Shown: positions 1-9,003 of the stretch, piece by piece
Layout: the number at the start of each line of letters is the position of its first letter
Numbering within the stretch: position 1 is the stretch's first letter
Assembly (NCBI RefSeq): GCF_008271805.1
Contig: NZ_VSRY01000170.1
Coordinates: 30,701-94,700, forward strand
From: Streptomyces sp. TRM49041
GTDB lineage: Bacteria > Actinomycetota > Actinomycetes > Streptomycetales > Streptomycetaceae
DNA: 64,000 nucleotides
Direction of reading: 5' to 3'
Translations under genes and position numbers: made by a program
The notes under the pieces: generated by a model
Database searches by the model: none
Seen by the model: the letters and a program-made list of their open reading frames with translations, nothing else
Told to the model about the DNA's origin: nothing

Positions 1-839
1 CCTTCAGCCGCTTCACTCACTGCTTCGACGGCGTCGAGGACCGGCTGCTGCGCCGGGCGGAGGAGATCCGGCCCGAGGGCGCCGTCTTCGCGGAGGTCAC
101 CGGCGGCCCCGTCACCAGCAACCTCAACCTGCACGGGCGGCTCACCGAGTACGAGATCGTCTGTCCGGGCGAACGGGGCACACTGGAGCCGGAGTTCCGC
201 ATCCCGCTCGACGACCTGTTCATCGAGCACGATGTGGACGCCGACCGCCTGGTCCTCCGGTCGGTCCGGCTCGGCCGCGAGGTGATCCCCGTCTACCTCG
301 GCTACCTGGTGCCGCTGGCCCTCCCCGAGCTGCCGCGCACCCTGCTCCTGCTGTCCCCGACCTCCATGGCGCCGCTCAACGTCTGGGGCGGCGTCCCCGA
401 GGGCGAACCGGACCGCGGGGTGACCACCCGGCCGCGCGTGAGGCACGGCAGCGTGGTGCTCAGCCGCCGCAGCTGGAGCTGCCCCGCCGCCCGGCTGCCA
501 CTGGCCGCGCCGGGCGTTCCGGACGCGGACCGGTTCCTGGGCTGGCACCGCTTCCGGCGCGCCCACGGGCTGCCCGACCGGGTGTTCGCCACCCTCTCCG
601 ACAGCGGCGCCCGCGGGGCTACCGGCGCCAAGCCGCAGTACGTCGACTTCGACAGCGCCCTGTCCCTGTCGGCGTTCGAGGCACTGATCAGGACCGACCG
701 GGCCCGGGTCGTGTTCCGGGAGACGCTGCCCGACGAGAACGCCCTGCACACCGTGTCCGACCGGGGCCGCCATGTCGCCGAACTCGCCGTGGAAACCCTT
801 GTGTCCACCCGTACGACCGGAAGGGACGGCCACCGATGA
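1..839 (+). CDS. Lantibiotic dehydratase, glutamylation domain protein (3' part)
   Basis: This is the 3' end of a gene that begins before the window; the frame is open from base 3 and ends in TGA at 837-839, giving at least 278 residues. In this family (LanB N-terminal domain, TclK/TbtB-like) the protein uses glutamyl-tRNA to glutamylate Ser and Thr of a precursor peptide, the first step of dehydration. The visible part has the family pattern of a leader-proximal 'TSNLNLHGRLTEYEIVCPG' strand followed by 'IPLDDLFIEHD' and 'VIPVYLGYLVP', seen near the C-terminus of such proteins. The stop overlaps the next start (ATGA), so the split dehydratase halves are translationally coupled. A split rather than fused dehydratase is typical of thiopeptide-type clusters. 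Confidence 0.85.
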   Translation, partial: FSRFTHCFDGVEDRLLRRAEEIRPEGAVFAEVTGGPVTSNLNLHGRLTEYEIVCPGERGTLEPEFRIPLDDLFIEHDVDADRLVLRSVRLGREVIPVYLGYLVPLALPELPRTLLLLSPTSMAPLNVWGGVPEGEPDRGVTTRPRVRHGSVVLSRRSWSCPAARLPLAAPGVPDADRFLGWHRFRRAHGLPDRVFATLSDSGARGATGAKPQYVDFDSALSLSAFEALIRTDRARVVFRETLPDENALHTVSDRGRHVAELAVETLVSTRTTGRDGHR

Positions 840-1879
840 CCACCATCACGGCACGCGATGCCGGCGCCGGAGCCTGGCAGGCCACACATGTCTTCTATGC
901 CGCCAACCCCCGCCCCATGCTGCTCCACTGCATCCGCCCCCTGGTGGCCGGACTGGAGGCGGACGGGCTCCTCGCCGGCTACTTCTTCATCAACTACTGG
1001 CTCGAAGGCCCCCACGTCCGGCTCCGGATAAAACCGTCGTCACCGGACGTGCAGGAGGAGGTCCGCCGCAGGACCGAGCAGGCCGTCGACGCGTTCCTCA
1101 AGGAGCGCCCCGCCCTGTACGAGGTCGACTCGGGCTTCCTGAGCGACTTCTACAACACGCTCTTCGAGATCGAGTTCCCCGGCAGCGAGCGCGCCCACTA
1201 CACCGACGACCAGGGCCGCATGCGGCTGCGCCCCAACAACACCCGCAGCCCGGAGCCGTACGAACCGGAGTACGGCAAATACGGCGGCCCGGCCGGGATC
1301 GAGCTGGCCGAGTGGCACTTCCGGCACTCCAGCGACCTGGTCATCGAGGCGTTCCGCACCAAGAACCTGCATCTGCGGACCGTGCTGCTCGGCACCTCGG
1401 CACAGCTGATGATGGTCGTCTCCGGCACCTTCCTGCCCGGCGACGACGAGCTGGCCGACTATCTGGACAGCTACTACGCGTTCTGGCACCGCGCCTTCCC
1501 CGGCACCGGCTTCATCGGCAGCGAGGAGTACGACCGGAACTACGCCGCCATGGCGCCGAAGCTGGCGTCCCGGTTCGCCGCCGTCCGCGCGGCCGTCGCG
1601 GGCACTTTGGACGGTCCCCGGCTTCCCGCGTTCCTGGCCGGCTGGGCCGAGCACTGCGCCGAACTGCGCGACCGGGCTCGCGCCCTGGCCGAAAACGGCG
1701 ATCTGGTGTTCCGGTCGTGGGACGGTGAACGGGACGAGCAGGTCACGGACCCCGCCGTGGCGCTGCCGCTGCTGCTCTCCCCGTATATGCACATGACCAA
1801 CAACCGGCTGCATGTGACCATCCGCGACGAGGCCTATCTGTCGCACGTCCTGGGCCGCGCCCTGCGGGAGCCGCGGTGA
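836..1879 (+). CDS. Thiopeptide-type biosynthesis protein (SpaB C-terminal-like elimination or cyclisation domain)
   Basis: A 347-residue stand-alone protein of the thiopeptide-type bacteriocin biosynthesis domain (SpaB C-terminal fold). In split systems this fold either eliminates glutamate to give dehydroalanine/dehydrobutyrine, or performs the [4+2] pyridine-forming cyclisation. Visible family marks are 'FINYWLEGPHVRLRIKP' near residues 50-65 and 'YEPEYGKYGGPAGIELAEWHF' (read as two parts) near residue 140. The gene starts at the ATGA overlap with the glutamylation gene and ends overlapping the GTG of the next gene. Being directly after the glutamylation half favours the elimination role; the sequence alone does not exclude the cyclase role, and a second copy could lie upstream of the window. 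Confidence 0.85.
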   Translation: MTTITARDAGAGAWQATHVFYAANPRPMLLHCIRPLVAGLEADGLLAGYFFINYWLEGPHVRLRIKPSSPDVQEEVRRRTEQAVDAFLKERPALYEVDSGFLSDFYNTLFEIEFPGSERAHYTDDQGRMRLRPNNTRSPEPYEPEYGKYGGPAGIELAEWHFRHSSDLVIEAFRTKNLHLRTVLLGTSAQLMMVVSGTFLPGDDELADYLDSYYAFWHRAFPGTGFIGSEEYDRNYAAMAPKLASRFAAVRAAVAGTLDGPRLPAFLAGWAEHCAELRDRARALAENGDLVFRSWDGERDEQVTDPAVALPLLLSPYMHMTNNRLHVTIRDEAYLSHVLGRALREPR

Positions 1880-3000
1880 CGGCCCCGCCCGACGCCCCCG
1901 ACGCCCCCGACGCCTTCACGGCGTACCGGCCCCGGCTCCGCCCCGAGGTACTGGTCAGCGACACACTGCTGCACGGGGCCGACACCGTGCACCTGATCAA
2001 GGACACCGGCAGCGGGCAGTCCTTCAAGGTGGGCACCAAGGAGCACTTCCTGATCTCCCGGATGGACGGTGAGCGCAGCCTGGGGGAGATCGGCGCGGAG
2101 TACGCGCGCGTGTACGGGCGCAGGCTGGCCGCCGCCAACTGGCGGCAGCTGCTGGGCATGCTGGGCAAGCGCGGCCTTCTGGAGGGCTCCCCGGCCGCCG
2201 CCCCGCCCCCGGCGCCCGCCGAGCCGCGCACCCTGCTCCGGGGCAGTCTCCGGCTGGTCGCGGACGCGGACGCGACGACCGGGCGGCTGCACCGGGCCAT
2301 CGGCTGGGCCCTGTCGCCGTGGTGCATGGTGCCGCTGCTCGTCCTGGCCGTCGTCATGGAGGCCGTACTGGCCTGGCATGCGGGTGAACTGGTCTCCGCC
2401 GCATGGGATTTGTTCAAGAACCCGGTTCTGCTGACGGCCGCCGCGACACTTCTGTGGCTGAGCACCGCCCTGCACGAGCTGGCACACGGCGTGGTCGCCC
2501 GGCACTACGGCGGGCACGTCTCCGAGATCGGCCTGCGCTGGCGGCTCCCGGTCGTGATCATGTACTGCACGGTCGACAACTTCCTCTACCTGTCAGCCCG
2601 TCGCCACCGGATCGCCACCGCCGTGGCCGGTGCCGTGATGAACCTGCTGTTCCTGCTGCCGTTCTTCGCGGTGTGGCTGTACGCCCCCGTCGATGACGCG
2701 ACCCGGGGCGCCCTGTCGGGGCTCCTGTTCCTCGGGAGCGTGCAGGGACTCTCCATGCTCGTCCCGCTGCCGCCGCTCGACGGCTACAAGATCTTCGCTC
2801 AGCTGGCCGGAGCCACCGAGCTGGCCGCGTCCAGCCGGGCCTACCTGCGGCTGGCCGTCCGCCGCGACCCGTCCGCCCGCGCGTACCCGCGCCGGGCCCG
2901 CACCGCCTACACCGCTTACGGGGTGGGTGTGCCGCTGGTCCTCGGCGCACTCGTCGCGGCGGTCGTGGCGATCGTCCACCACCTGCTCACCACCGGGTGA
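1876..3000 (+). CDS. M50-like membrane metalloprotease with PqqD-like N-terminal domain
   Basis: A 374-residue membrane protein starting at a GTG that overlaps the preceding stop. Residues about 20-100 look like a PqqD/RRE-type winged helix ('LIKDTGSGQSFKVGTKEHFLI' region), the kind of module that binds RiPP leader peptides. The rest has about six hydrophobic segments, an HExxH zinc motif (HELAH, residues 200-204) inside a membrane segment, and a distal 'PLPPLDGYKI' with Asp302, as in site-2 (M50) proteases where an Asp is the third zinc ligand. Position within the RiPP operon suggests leader-peptide processing or a maturation/export role, but this is inference. RiPP clusters often carry such M50 proteins without a proven substrate. 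Confidence 0.75.
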   Translation: MTAPPDAPDAPDAFTAYRPRLRPEVLVSDTLLHGADTVHLIKDTGSGQSFKVGTKEHFLISRMDGERSLGEIGAEYARVYGRRLAAANWRQLLGMLGKRGLLEGSPAAAPPPAPAEPRTLLRGSLRLVADADATTGRLHRAIGWALSPWCMVPLLVLAVVMEAVLAWHAGELVSAAWDLFKNPVLLTAAATLLWLSTALHELAHGVVARHYGGHVSEIGLRWRLPVVIMYCTVDNFLYLSARRHRIATAVAGAVMNLLFLLPFFAVWLYAPVDDATRGALSGLLFLGSVQGLSMLVPLPPLDGYKIFAQLAGATELAASSRAYLRLAVRRDPSARAYPRRARTAYTAYGVGVPLVLGALVAAVVAIVHHLLTTG

Positions 3001-3020
3001 GCACCGACAAGGAGAACCCC

Positions 3021-3980
<960 letters not shown>

Positions 3981-4020
3981 CCGCCGTCCCACGCACCCGT
4001 ACACGGAAGAGAAAGACCAC

Positions 4021-4782
4021 ATGAGCGCATACGCCGCGTTGAGCCAGGCCGGATACCGGGCCTACGTCCGCGACAAGACCACCCTGTTCTTCACCTTCGC
4101 CTTCCCGCTCCTCTTCCTCGTCGTCTTCGGCCTGATCTTCCACGGCAAGAACGTCGAGCAGAGCGGCCAGCCGTACATCAACTACATCGCCCCGGGCGTG
4201 CTGGCCTGGGGCGTCGCCAACGCCGCCGTGTTCGGTATCGGCTTCGTGCTGATGCAGTGGCGCCGCGACGACCTCCTGCGCCTGATCCGCATGACCCCGG
4301 TAAGGCTTCCCGCCGTGCTCGGCTCCCGGTACGTGCTGGCGCTCGGCATCGGCCTCGTACAGACGGCGCTGTTCGTGGGTGTGGCACTGCTGCCGTGGTT
4401 CGGGCTGCGGCTCGCGTCCGGGTGGCCGCTGGCGCTGCCGGTGCTGCTCCTCGGCATCACCGCGTTCCTGGCGATCGGGGTGATCGTCGGCACATACGCG
4501 AAGACGCCCGAGGCGGTCGCGGCCGTCGCCAACTGCCTGATGATCCCCATGGCGTTCCTGTCCGGGTCCTTCTTCCCGCTGGACGCCATGCCGGACTGGA
4601 TGCAGACCCTCGCCAAGGCGCTGCCCCTGCACTACCTCGTCGACGGCACCTCCGCCGCCCTCACCGGCAGCGGCGGCCAGGTCGGCACCGATGTGGCCGT
4701 GGCCTGCGCGGTACTCGCCGGCTGCGCCGTCGTCTTCGGGGCCGTCGCGCTGAAGACCTTCCGCTGGAGTGACAAGTCATGA
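4021..4782 (+). CDS. ABC-2 type transporter permease
   Basis: A 253-residue integral membrane protein with six predicted membrane segments, the first at 'LFFTFAFPLLFLVVFGLIF' (residues about 21-40) and the last at 'VACAVLAGCAVVFGAVALK'. It has the usual length and layout of ABC-2 drug/peptide export permeases, including the 'LMIPMAFLSGSFFPLDAMP' segment that is common in this family. AGAGAAAGA lies just upstream of the ATG. Its stop overlaps the start of the YcaO gene (ATGA at 4779). With the preceding ATPase it forms a complete exporter, probably for the modified peptide. Confidence 0.88.
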   Translation: MSAYAALSQAGYRAYVRDKTTLFFTFAFPLLFLVVFGLIFHGKNVEQSGQPYINYIAPGVLAWGVANAAVFGIGFVLMQWRRDDLLRLIRMTPVRLPAVLGSRYVLALGIGLVQTALFVGVALLPWFGLRLASGWPLALPVLLLGITAFLAIGVIVGTYAKTPEAVAAVANCLMIPMAFLSGSFFPLDAMPDWMQTLAKALPLHYLVDGTSAALTGSGGQVGTDVAVACAVLAGCAVVFGAVALKTFRWSDKS

Positions 4783-6767
4783 CCGCCGCAGTTGCACGAC
4801 CTGATGCCGTACGACCTCTGGAGGCGGGCCCCTTGGAGGCCGCCCGCACCCTGCTGCAGCGGGAACTCACCGCCCGCCACGAGGCCGCGTCCTCTCCGGC
4901 CCTGCCCGCTCCCTTCGTGGTCCCGCTGGGCCACGCCGACACTCTCGGCTTCGGCGTGACCGACCCCTACGCGGCCGCCCGCCCCGCTGCGAACGTCCAG
5001 CTCACCTCAAGGGCCGTGCTGCTCGGCCCCTGGTGCGGCGGTGACCCGGAGACGGCGCCCTGCGGCCAGTGCCTCGCCATGCGGTGGCAGCGGCTGCGCA
5101 GCCGTTCCGAGCGGGAGGCCCTCGAACTGGGCTACCCGTCGCGTGGAGCCACCGGCTGGCCGGTGCTCACCGACTTCTCGGTGGACGCGGTGTGGGCCGC
5201 TTACCGGGCGGTGCTGCCGGGGGGCCGCCCCGCCCCGGCCGCGTTCACCCCGGCGGACCGCGCCCTGGCCCAGGTCACCCGTGTCGACCTCGTCACCCTG
5301 GCCACCGCCACGTTCCCGCTCCTGCCGGAGCCGCTGTGCCCCGCGTGCGTACGGGAGCGTCCGGACACGGCCGAAGCGGCCCGGATGGACCTCGGCCCGA
5401 GACCCAAGCCCGCGCCGGACGGCTACCGGCTGAAGCCTCTCGACGCGTACCCGCTGCCGACCGCCGCCCTCGCCAACCCCGTCTGCGGTGCCATCGGCAC
5501 CGACACCTGGATCAACCCCGCGTCCACGACCACCGCGCCGGTCGCCGGGACCCACTTCGTACGGGGCTACGCCGGGCTCAACGACGTGACCTGGAGCGGT
5601 CAGTCCAACCGCTACACCACCAGCAGGACCCTCGCCTACCTGGAGGGCCTCGAGCGGTACGCGGGCACCCACCGCCGCCGCGGCACGGCCCCCCTCACGG
5701 AGTCGTACCACACCCTCGTGGCGGACGGCGTTCCCGTGCTGAACCCCGCCGACTGCGGCTTCTACGCCCCGGAGACGTACACCACGGACCATCTCGTCAG
5801 CCCCTTCGACCCGGACCGGAGGATTCCCTGGGTGTGGGGGCATTCGCTGCGCGACGACCGGCCCGTCCTGGTCCCGGCCCGGCTCGCCCACTACAGCGCG
5901 GGCGTCGACGCCGACAACTTCGTCTTCGAGTGCTCCAACGGCTGCGCGACAGGCGGCAGTCTGGAGGAGGCGATCCTCTTCGGGCTGCTGGAGCTCATCG
6001 AGCGGGACGCCTTCCTGCTGGCCTGGTACGGCCGGGCCCGCCTCGCCGAGATCGACCTGGCGACCTGCCGGACCCCCGCCATCCACAGCATGGTCCACCG
6101 GGCGGCGCTGCACGGCTACGACGTCCACGCCTTCGACACCCGCATGGACCTGGCGGTTCCCGTCGTCACCGCCCTGGCGGTCCGCCGCGACGGCGGCTAC
6201 GGCACGCTCTCCTTCGCCGCGGCGGCGGGCTTCGACCCGGAAGGCACGGTCGAGGCGGCCCTCTCCGAGGTGCTGACCTACATTCCCTATCTGCCGTACC
6301 AGGTGGCCGAACGGCATGCCGAACTGGAGGAGATGGAACGGGACTTCACCAGAGTCCTCCATCTGAAGGACCACGCCCAGCTGTACGGCCTCCCCGCCAT
6401 GGCCCGGCACGCGGCCGAGTACCTGAACCCGACGGCCGTGAAACCGGTCACCGAGCTGTACCGGGACTGGGAGACGCTCCGCCCTCGCACGGGGGATCTG
6501 CTGGACGATCTGCGGCTGGTCCGCGACGCACTGTCCGGCGCGGGCTTCGACGTGATCGCCGTCGACCAGACGACGCCCGAGCAGCACCGCATGGGCCTGC
6601 ACACCGTCAGCACCACCGTGCCGGGCCTGCTGCCGCTGGACTTCGGCTGGACCCGGCAGCGGGCCCTGCGGATGCCGCGACTGCGCACGGCACTGCGGGA
6701 CGCGGGCCTCCGTGAGGACGTCCTCACCGAGGCGGAGATCAAAACGGTCCCCCACCCTTTCCCGTGA
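4779..6767 (+). CDS. YcaO cyclodehydratase with N-terminal zinc-binding partner domain (TOMM)
   Basis: A 662-residue protein that should install azolines from Cys/Ser/Thr in the precursor using ATP. Residues 1-220 resemble the C-terminal half of the E1-like partner (cyclodehydratase C protein): Cys95-x2-Cys98 and Cys187-x2-Cys190 form a zinc tetrathiolate pattern. The YcaO domain runs from about residue 233 ('CGAIGTDTWINP') to the end. 'ECSNGCATGGSLEEAILFGLLE' (read as two parts) and 'LSEVLTYIP' match the nucleotide/metal-binding face. The protein ends in PHPFP, the PxPxP C-terminus characteristic of azoline-forming YcaO enzymes. No leader-binding winged helix is obvious here; the PqqD-like domain of the protease gene or an upstream protein could supply it. 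No dehydrogenase is visible in the window. Confidence 0.88.
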   Translation: MTAAVARPDAVRPLEAGPLEAARTLLQRELTARHEAASSPALPAPFVVPLGHADTLGFGVTDPYAAARPAANVQLTSRAVLLGPWCGGDPETAPCGQCLAMRWQRLRSRSEREALELGYPSRGATGWPVLTDFSVDAVWAAYRAVLPGGRPAPAAFTPADRALAQVTRVDLVTLATATFPLLPEPLCPACVRERPDTAEAARMDLGPRPKPAPDGYRLKPLDAYPLPTAALANPVCGAIGTDTWINPASTTTAPVAGTHFVRGYAGLNDVTWSGQSNRYTTSRTLAYLEGLERYAGTHRRRGTAPLTESYHTLVADGVPVLNPADCGFYAPETYTTDHLVSPFDPDRRIPWVWGHSLRDDRPVLVPARLAHYSAGVDADNFVFECSNGCATGGSLEEAILFGLLELIERDAFLLAWYGRARLAEIDLATCRTPAIHSMVHRAALHGYDVHAFDTRMDLAVPVVTALAVRRDGGYGTLSFAAAAGFDPEGTVEAALSEVLTYIPYLPYQVAERHAELEEMERDFTRVLHLKDHAQLYGLPAMARHAAEYLNPTAVKPVTELYRDWETLRPRTGDLLDDLRLVRDALSGAGFDVIAVDQTTPEQHRMGLHTVSTTVPGLLPLDFGWTRQRALRMPRLRTALRDAGLREDVLTEAEIKTVPHPFP

Positions 6768-6828
6768 GCCCTTTCCGCGACCCTCCCGTGAACCTTCTCC
6801 TGAACGCACGGGCAGCCGCCGACAGCAG

Positions 6829-6877
6829 GGCAGCCCCCGGCCCGGGTGGCGGGGGATCCGCCCGGGCGGGGGCTGCC
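6829..6877. terminator. Bidirectional hairpin terminator between convergent RiPP genes
   Basis: Near-perfect inverted repeat: left arm 6829-6846, right arm 6861-6877, with a single unpaired base and a 14-base loop. It sits between the end of the YcaO gene (+) and the end of the precursor gene (-), where both transcripts need to stop. Confidence 0.7.
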
Positions 6878-6895
6878 GGTCCGGCGGGGACGGGA

Positions 6896-7069
6896 TCAGG
6901 CGCTGCAGGAGGTGGTGCTGGTGGTGCTGGAGCAGGTGGAGGTCGAGGACGAGGAACACGAACCGGCGAGGACGACCTCGACCGCGTCCGAGTAGTCCGA
7001 GATCTCGAAGGTCTCCGACTCCAGCTCCAGGATCTCGTCGGCGAGGGTGGCGAGCTCGGTCTTGGCCAT
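6896..7069 (-). CDS. Thiopeptide/TOMM-type precursor peptide with Cys/Ser/Thr core
   Basis: A 57-residue gene on the strand opposite the modification genes. ATG at 7069-7067 follows a good ribosome site (AAGGGAG, 8-9 bases upstream); TGA at 6898-6896. The leader (about residues 1-37) is acidic: it starts MAKTELATLADEILELESET and continues FEISDYSDAVEVVLAGS, a pattern I recognise from thiazolylpeptide-type precursors (E-I/L-E-x-E-x-F-E-I/S-D followed by V-V-L-A-G-S). The last 20 residues are CSSSSTSTCSSTTSTTSCSA: 3 Cys, 10 Ser, 6 Thr and one Ala. Every residue but the last is a possible substrate of the adjacent YcaO and dehydratase. The convergent hairpin at 6829-6877 ends its transcript. Whether the mature product is a macrocyclic thiopeptide or a linear azole/dehydroamino-acid peptide cannot be told from this window. 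Confidence 0.9.
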   Translation of the reverse strand: MAKTELATLADEILELESETFEISDYSDAVEVVLAGSCSSSSTSTCSSTTSTTSCSA

Positions 7070-7213
7070 GGTGCTCTCCCTTGGGTGAATGGGGTACCGG
7101 CTGCGGGTCAGTGCTCATCCGGGAGCCCACCGGCCGTACCGGCGGTGCCCCCGGGCGATGCCCCCCATTCCAGCCGCGCCCACTGTCAGATCGCCCCGCC
7201 GGTCACTGCCAGG

Positions 7214-7236
7214 CCGCTGACACCAGGTGACAGCGG
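7214..7236. promoter_or_regulatory. Inverted repeat between the precursor and amidohydrolase genes
   Basis: CCGCTGACA-CCAGG-TGACAGCGG: 9-base arms with one mismatch. It lies in the 267-base divergent gap, 145 bases upstream of the precursor start and 100 bases upstream of the amidohydrolase start. It could be an operator for the LuxR-type regulator at 9004-10020; this is inference from position and symmetry only. Confidence 0.35.
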
Positions 7237-7336
7237 ACCGACGGGCCGCCGCACGGTCCGGCCCCCGAGACTCCTGCGTACGACACCCCGCACACGCCCC
7301 CGTACGCCCGTACAGACTTCAGCGAGGTGAACCCCC

Positions 7337-8617
7337 GTGACAGTGACAGGCAAGCCCGGAGGCCCCACAGCCACAGCCACAGCCCCCACACACTCCATGG
7401 GTCCCGCCGTCCCGCGCGAGGTCCTGCGCCCCGCCCTGGAGCTCTGCCTCGACATCCACGCCCATCCCGAGCTGTCCGGCGCCGAGCGGCGCACCGCCGA
7501 CCGCTTCGCCGCCGCCCTCACCCGCCTCGGCGGCTGCACGGTCACCCGTGGGGTCGGCGGCCACGGCGTCGCGGGCGCCCTGCGCAACGGCCCCGGCCCA
7601 AGGGTCCTCCTCCGTGCCGAACTGGACGCGCTGCCGGTCACGGAGCAGAGCGGCCTCCCGTACGCGAGCACCGTCCCCGGCGTCATGCACGCCTGCGGCC
7701 ACGACCTGCACCTGGCCGCCGTCGCGGGCGCCGCCGCCGAGCTGGCCCGGCGACGGGACCGCTGGCGGGGCACCGTCCTGCTGGTCGGCCAGCCCGCCGA
7801 GGAGACGTTGACAGGGGCGCGGGCGATGCTCGACGACGGCCTGTACGAACGCTTCGGCACCCCTGCCCTGGTGCTGGCCCAGCACGCGGCCCCGATTCCG
7901 GCGGGCACGGTCGCCCACGCGGCGCCCGGCACCCCGCTCATGTCCGGCAGCGTCACCCTGGACGCGGTGATCCACGGCCGGGGCGGCCACGCGGCCACCC
8001 CGCACCTGACGGCCGACCCGGTGCTGGCGGCGGCGGCAGCGGTGGTACGCCTCCAGTCGGTGGTGGCGCGAGAGACCCCGCCGTCGGAACAGGCGGTCCT
8101 GACGGTGGGAGCCCTGAGAGCGGGAGAAGCAGCGAACATCACCCCTTCCAACGCCCGACTAGGCATCTCCATAAGGGCGTTCACCGACGAGTCGCTGACC
8201 CGGATGACGGCGGCGGCACGGCGCATCATCGAGGCGGAGAGCACGGCAAGCGCCTGCCCGGACGCTCCGGGCTTCACCATCACGTCGAGTTCCCCGCCCC
8301 TGACCCCGGACGCCACGGCGATGACGGCCATCGGGCAGGCCCACGAGAAGCTGCTGGGTCCGCACCGGGTCACCCGTACCCCGCCGACCACGGCCACGGA
8401 GGACTTCCCGCACTTCGGCACCGGCGGCGTCCCTCTCGGGTACTGGCTCCTGGGCGTGACGGGCGCCAGGGCCTGGCGACAGGCCCGGGCGGGCGGCCCC
8501 CCGGTGCCGCCCAACCACGCGCCCGCCTTCGCTCCCGACGTACGGACGGCCCTGCCGACCGGCATCGCGGCCCTGACGGCGGCCGCGCTGCACGCCCTGG
8601 AGGAGGCGCCCGCATGA
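7337..8617 (+). CDS. M20-family amidohydrolase
   Basis: A 426-residue M20D peptidase/amidohydrolase (the hippurate hydrolase/N-acyl amino acid amidohydrolase group). 'LDIHAHPELSGAE' near the start, 'VMHACGHDLHLAAVAG' with metal-binding Cys/His, and 'GQPAEETLTGARAMLDDGLYE' (read as two parts) containing the catalytic Glu pair are all present. 'HGRGGHAATPHLTADPV' marks the dimerisation domain and 'TEDFPHF' the last metal site. Length is normal. The GTG start at 7337 overlies a weak AGCGAGGTGA ribosome site. The gene is divergent from the RiPP precursor and coupled by ATGA overlap to a small protein. A role in trimming or detoxifying the peptide product is possible but unproven. Confidence 0.88.
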   Translation: MTVTGKPGGPTATATAPTHSMGPAVPREVLRPALELCLDIHAHPELSGAERRTADRFAAALTRLGGCTVTRGVGGHGVAGALRNGPGPRVLLRAELDALPVTEQSGLPYASTVPGVMHACGHDLHLAAVAGAAAELARRRDRWRGTVLLVGQPAEETLTGARAMLDDGLYERFGTPALVLAQHAAPIPAGTVAHAAPGTPLMSGSVTLDAVIHGRGGHAATPHLTADPVLAAAAAVVRLQSVVARETPPSEQAVLTVGALRAGEAANITPSNARLGISIRAFTDESLTRMTAAARRIIEAESTASACPDAPGFTITSSSPPLTPDATAMTAIGQAHEKLLGPHRVTRTPPTTATEDFPHFGTGGVPLGYWLLGVTGARAWRQARAGGPPVPPNHAPAFAPDVRTALPTGIAALTAAALHALEEAPA

Positions 8618-8868
8618 ACGCCGAGCGTGCCGGCTACCTGGACGTGGAGGCCGTACGTGACGACGACCACGCGCCGGCACCGGCGACGACGCTGGTACGC
8701 CTCCTGGCCCTGCTGCCGCGGCACTGGTCGTGCACGGAGGCGATAGGCCCCGACTGGATCCGCCTGCGCATCGCGCTGGCGGCCCCGTCGGACGAGGCGA
8801 CGGCCCGGGGCGCGGTGCGGGCGACCCTGTCGGACCCGGCGCTCAGGGGCTGGTCCCTACGGGGATGA
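8614..8868 (+). CDS. Small hypothetical protein coupled to the amidohydrolase
   Basis: An 84-residue protein whose ATG overlaps the amidohydrolase stop (ATGA), so the two are probably co-translated. I do not recognise the family. It starts MNAERAGYLDVEAVRDDDHA, has a central 'TTLVRLLALLPRHW' amphipathic stretch with a single Cys after it ('SCTEAIGPDWIRLRIAL'), and a C-terminal 'DEATARGAVRATLSDPALRGW' helix-like segment. No signal peptide and no membrane segment are visible. It could be an accessory subunit of the hydrolase. Confidence 0.6.
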   Translation: MNAERAGYLDVEAVRDDDHAPAPATTLVRLLALLPRHWSCTEAIGPDWIRLRIALAAPSDEATARGAVRATLSDPALRGWSLRG

Positions 8869-8934
8869 AGCGCAAAGCCCGTCTGCGAGTAACCCCCTGC
8901 TCGAAGAGTTTCGGGTTCGAGGACGAGCTCCGTT

Positions 8935-8953
8935 CCGGGAGTGCCCCTCCCGG
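8935..8953. terminator. Short hairpin between convergent genes
   Basis: CCGGGAG-TGCCC-CTCCCGG, a 7-base perfect stem with a 5-base loop, between the ends of the 84-residue gene (+) and the LuxR-type gene (-). Probably a bidirectional terminator without a U-tract. Confidence 0.5.
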
Positions 8954-9003
8954 GGGGCGACAGCGGGGGCTGGGGCGGAGCTCCCGGCTTTCGGGGCCGC
9001 GTC

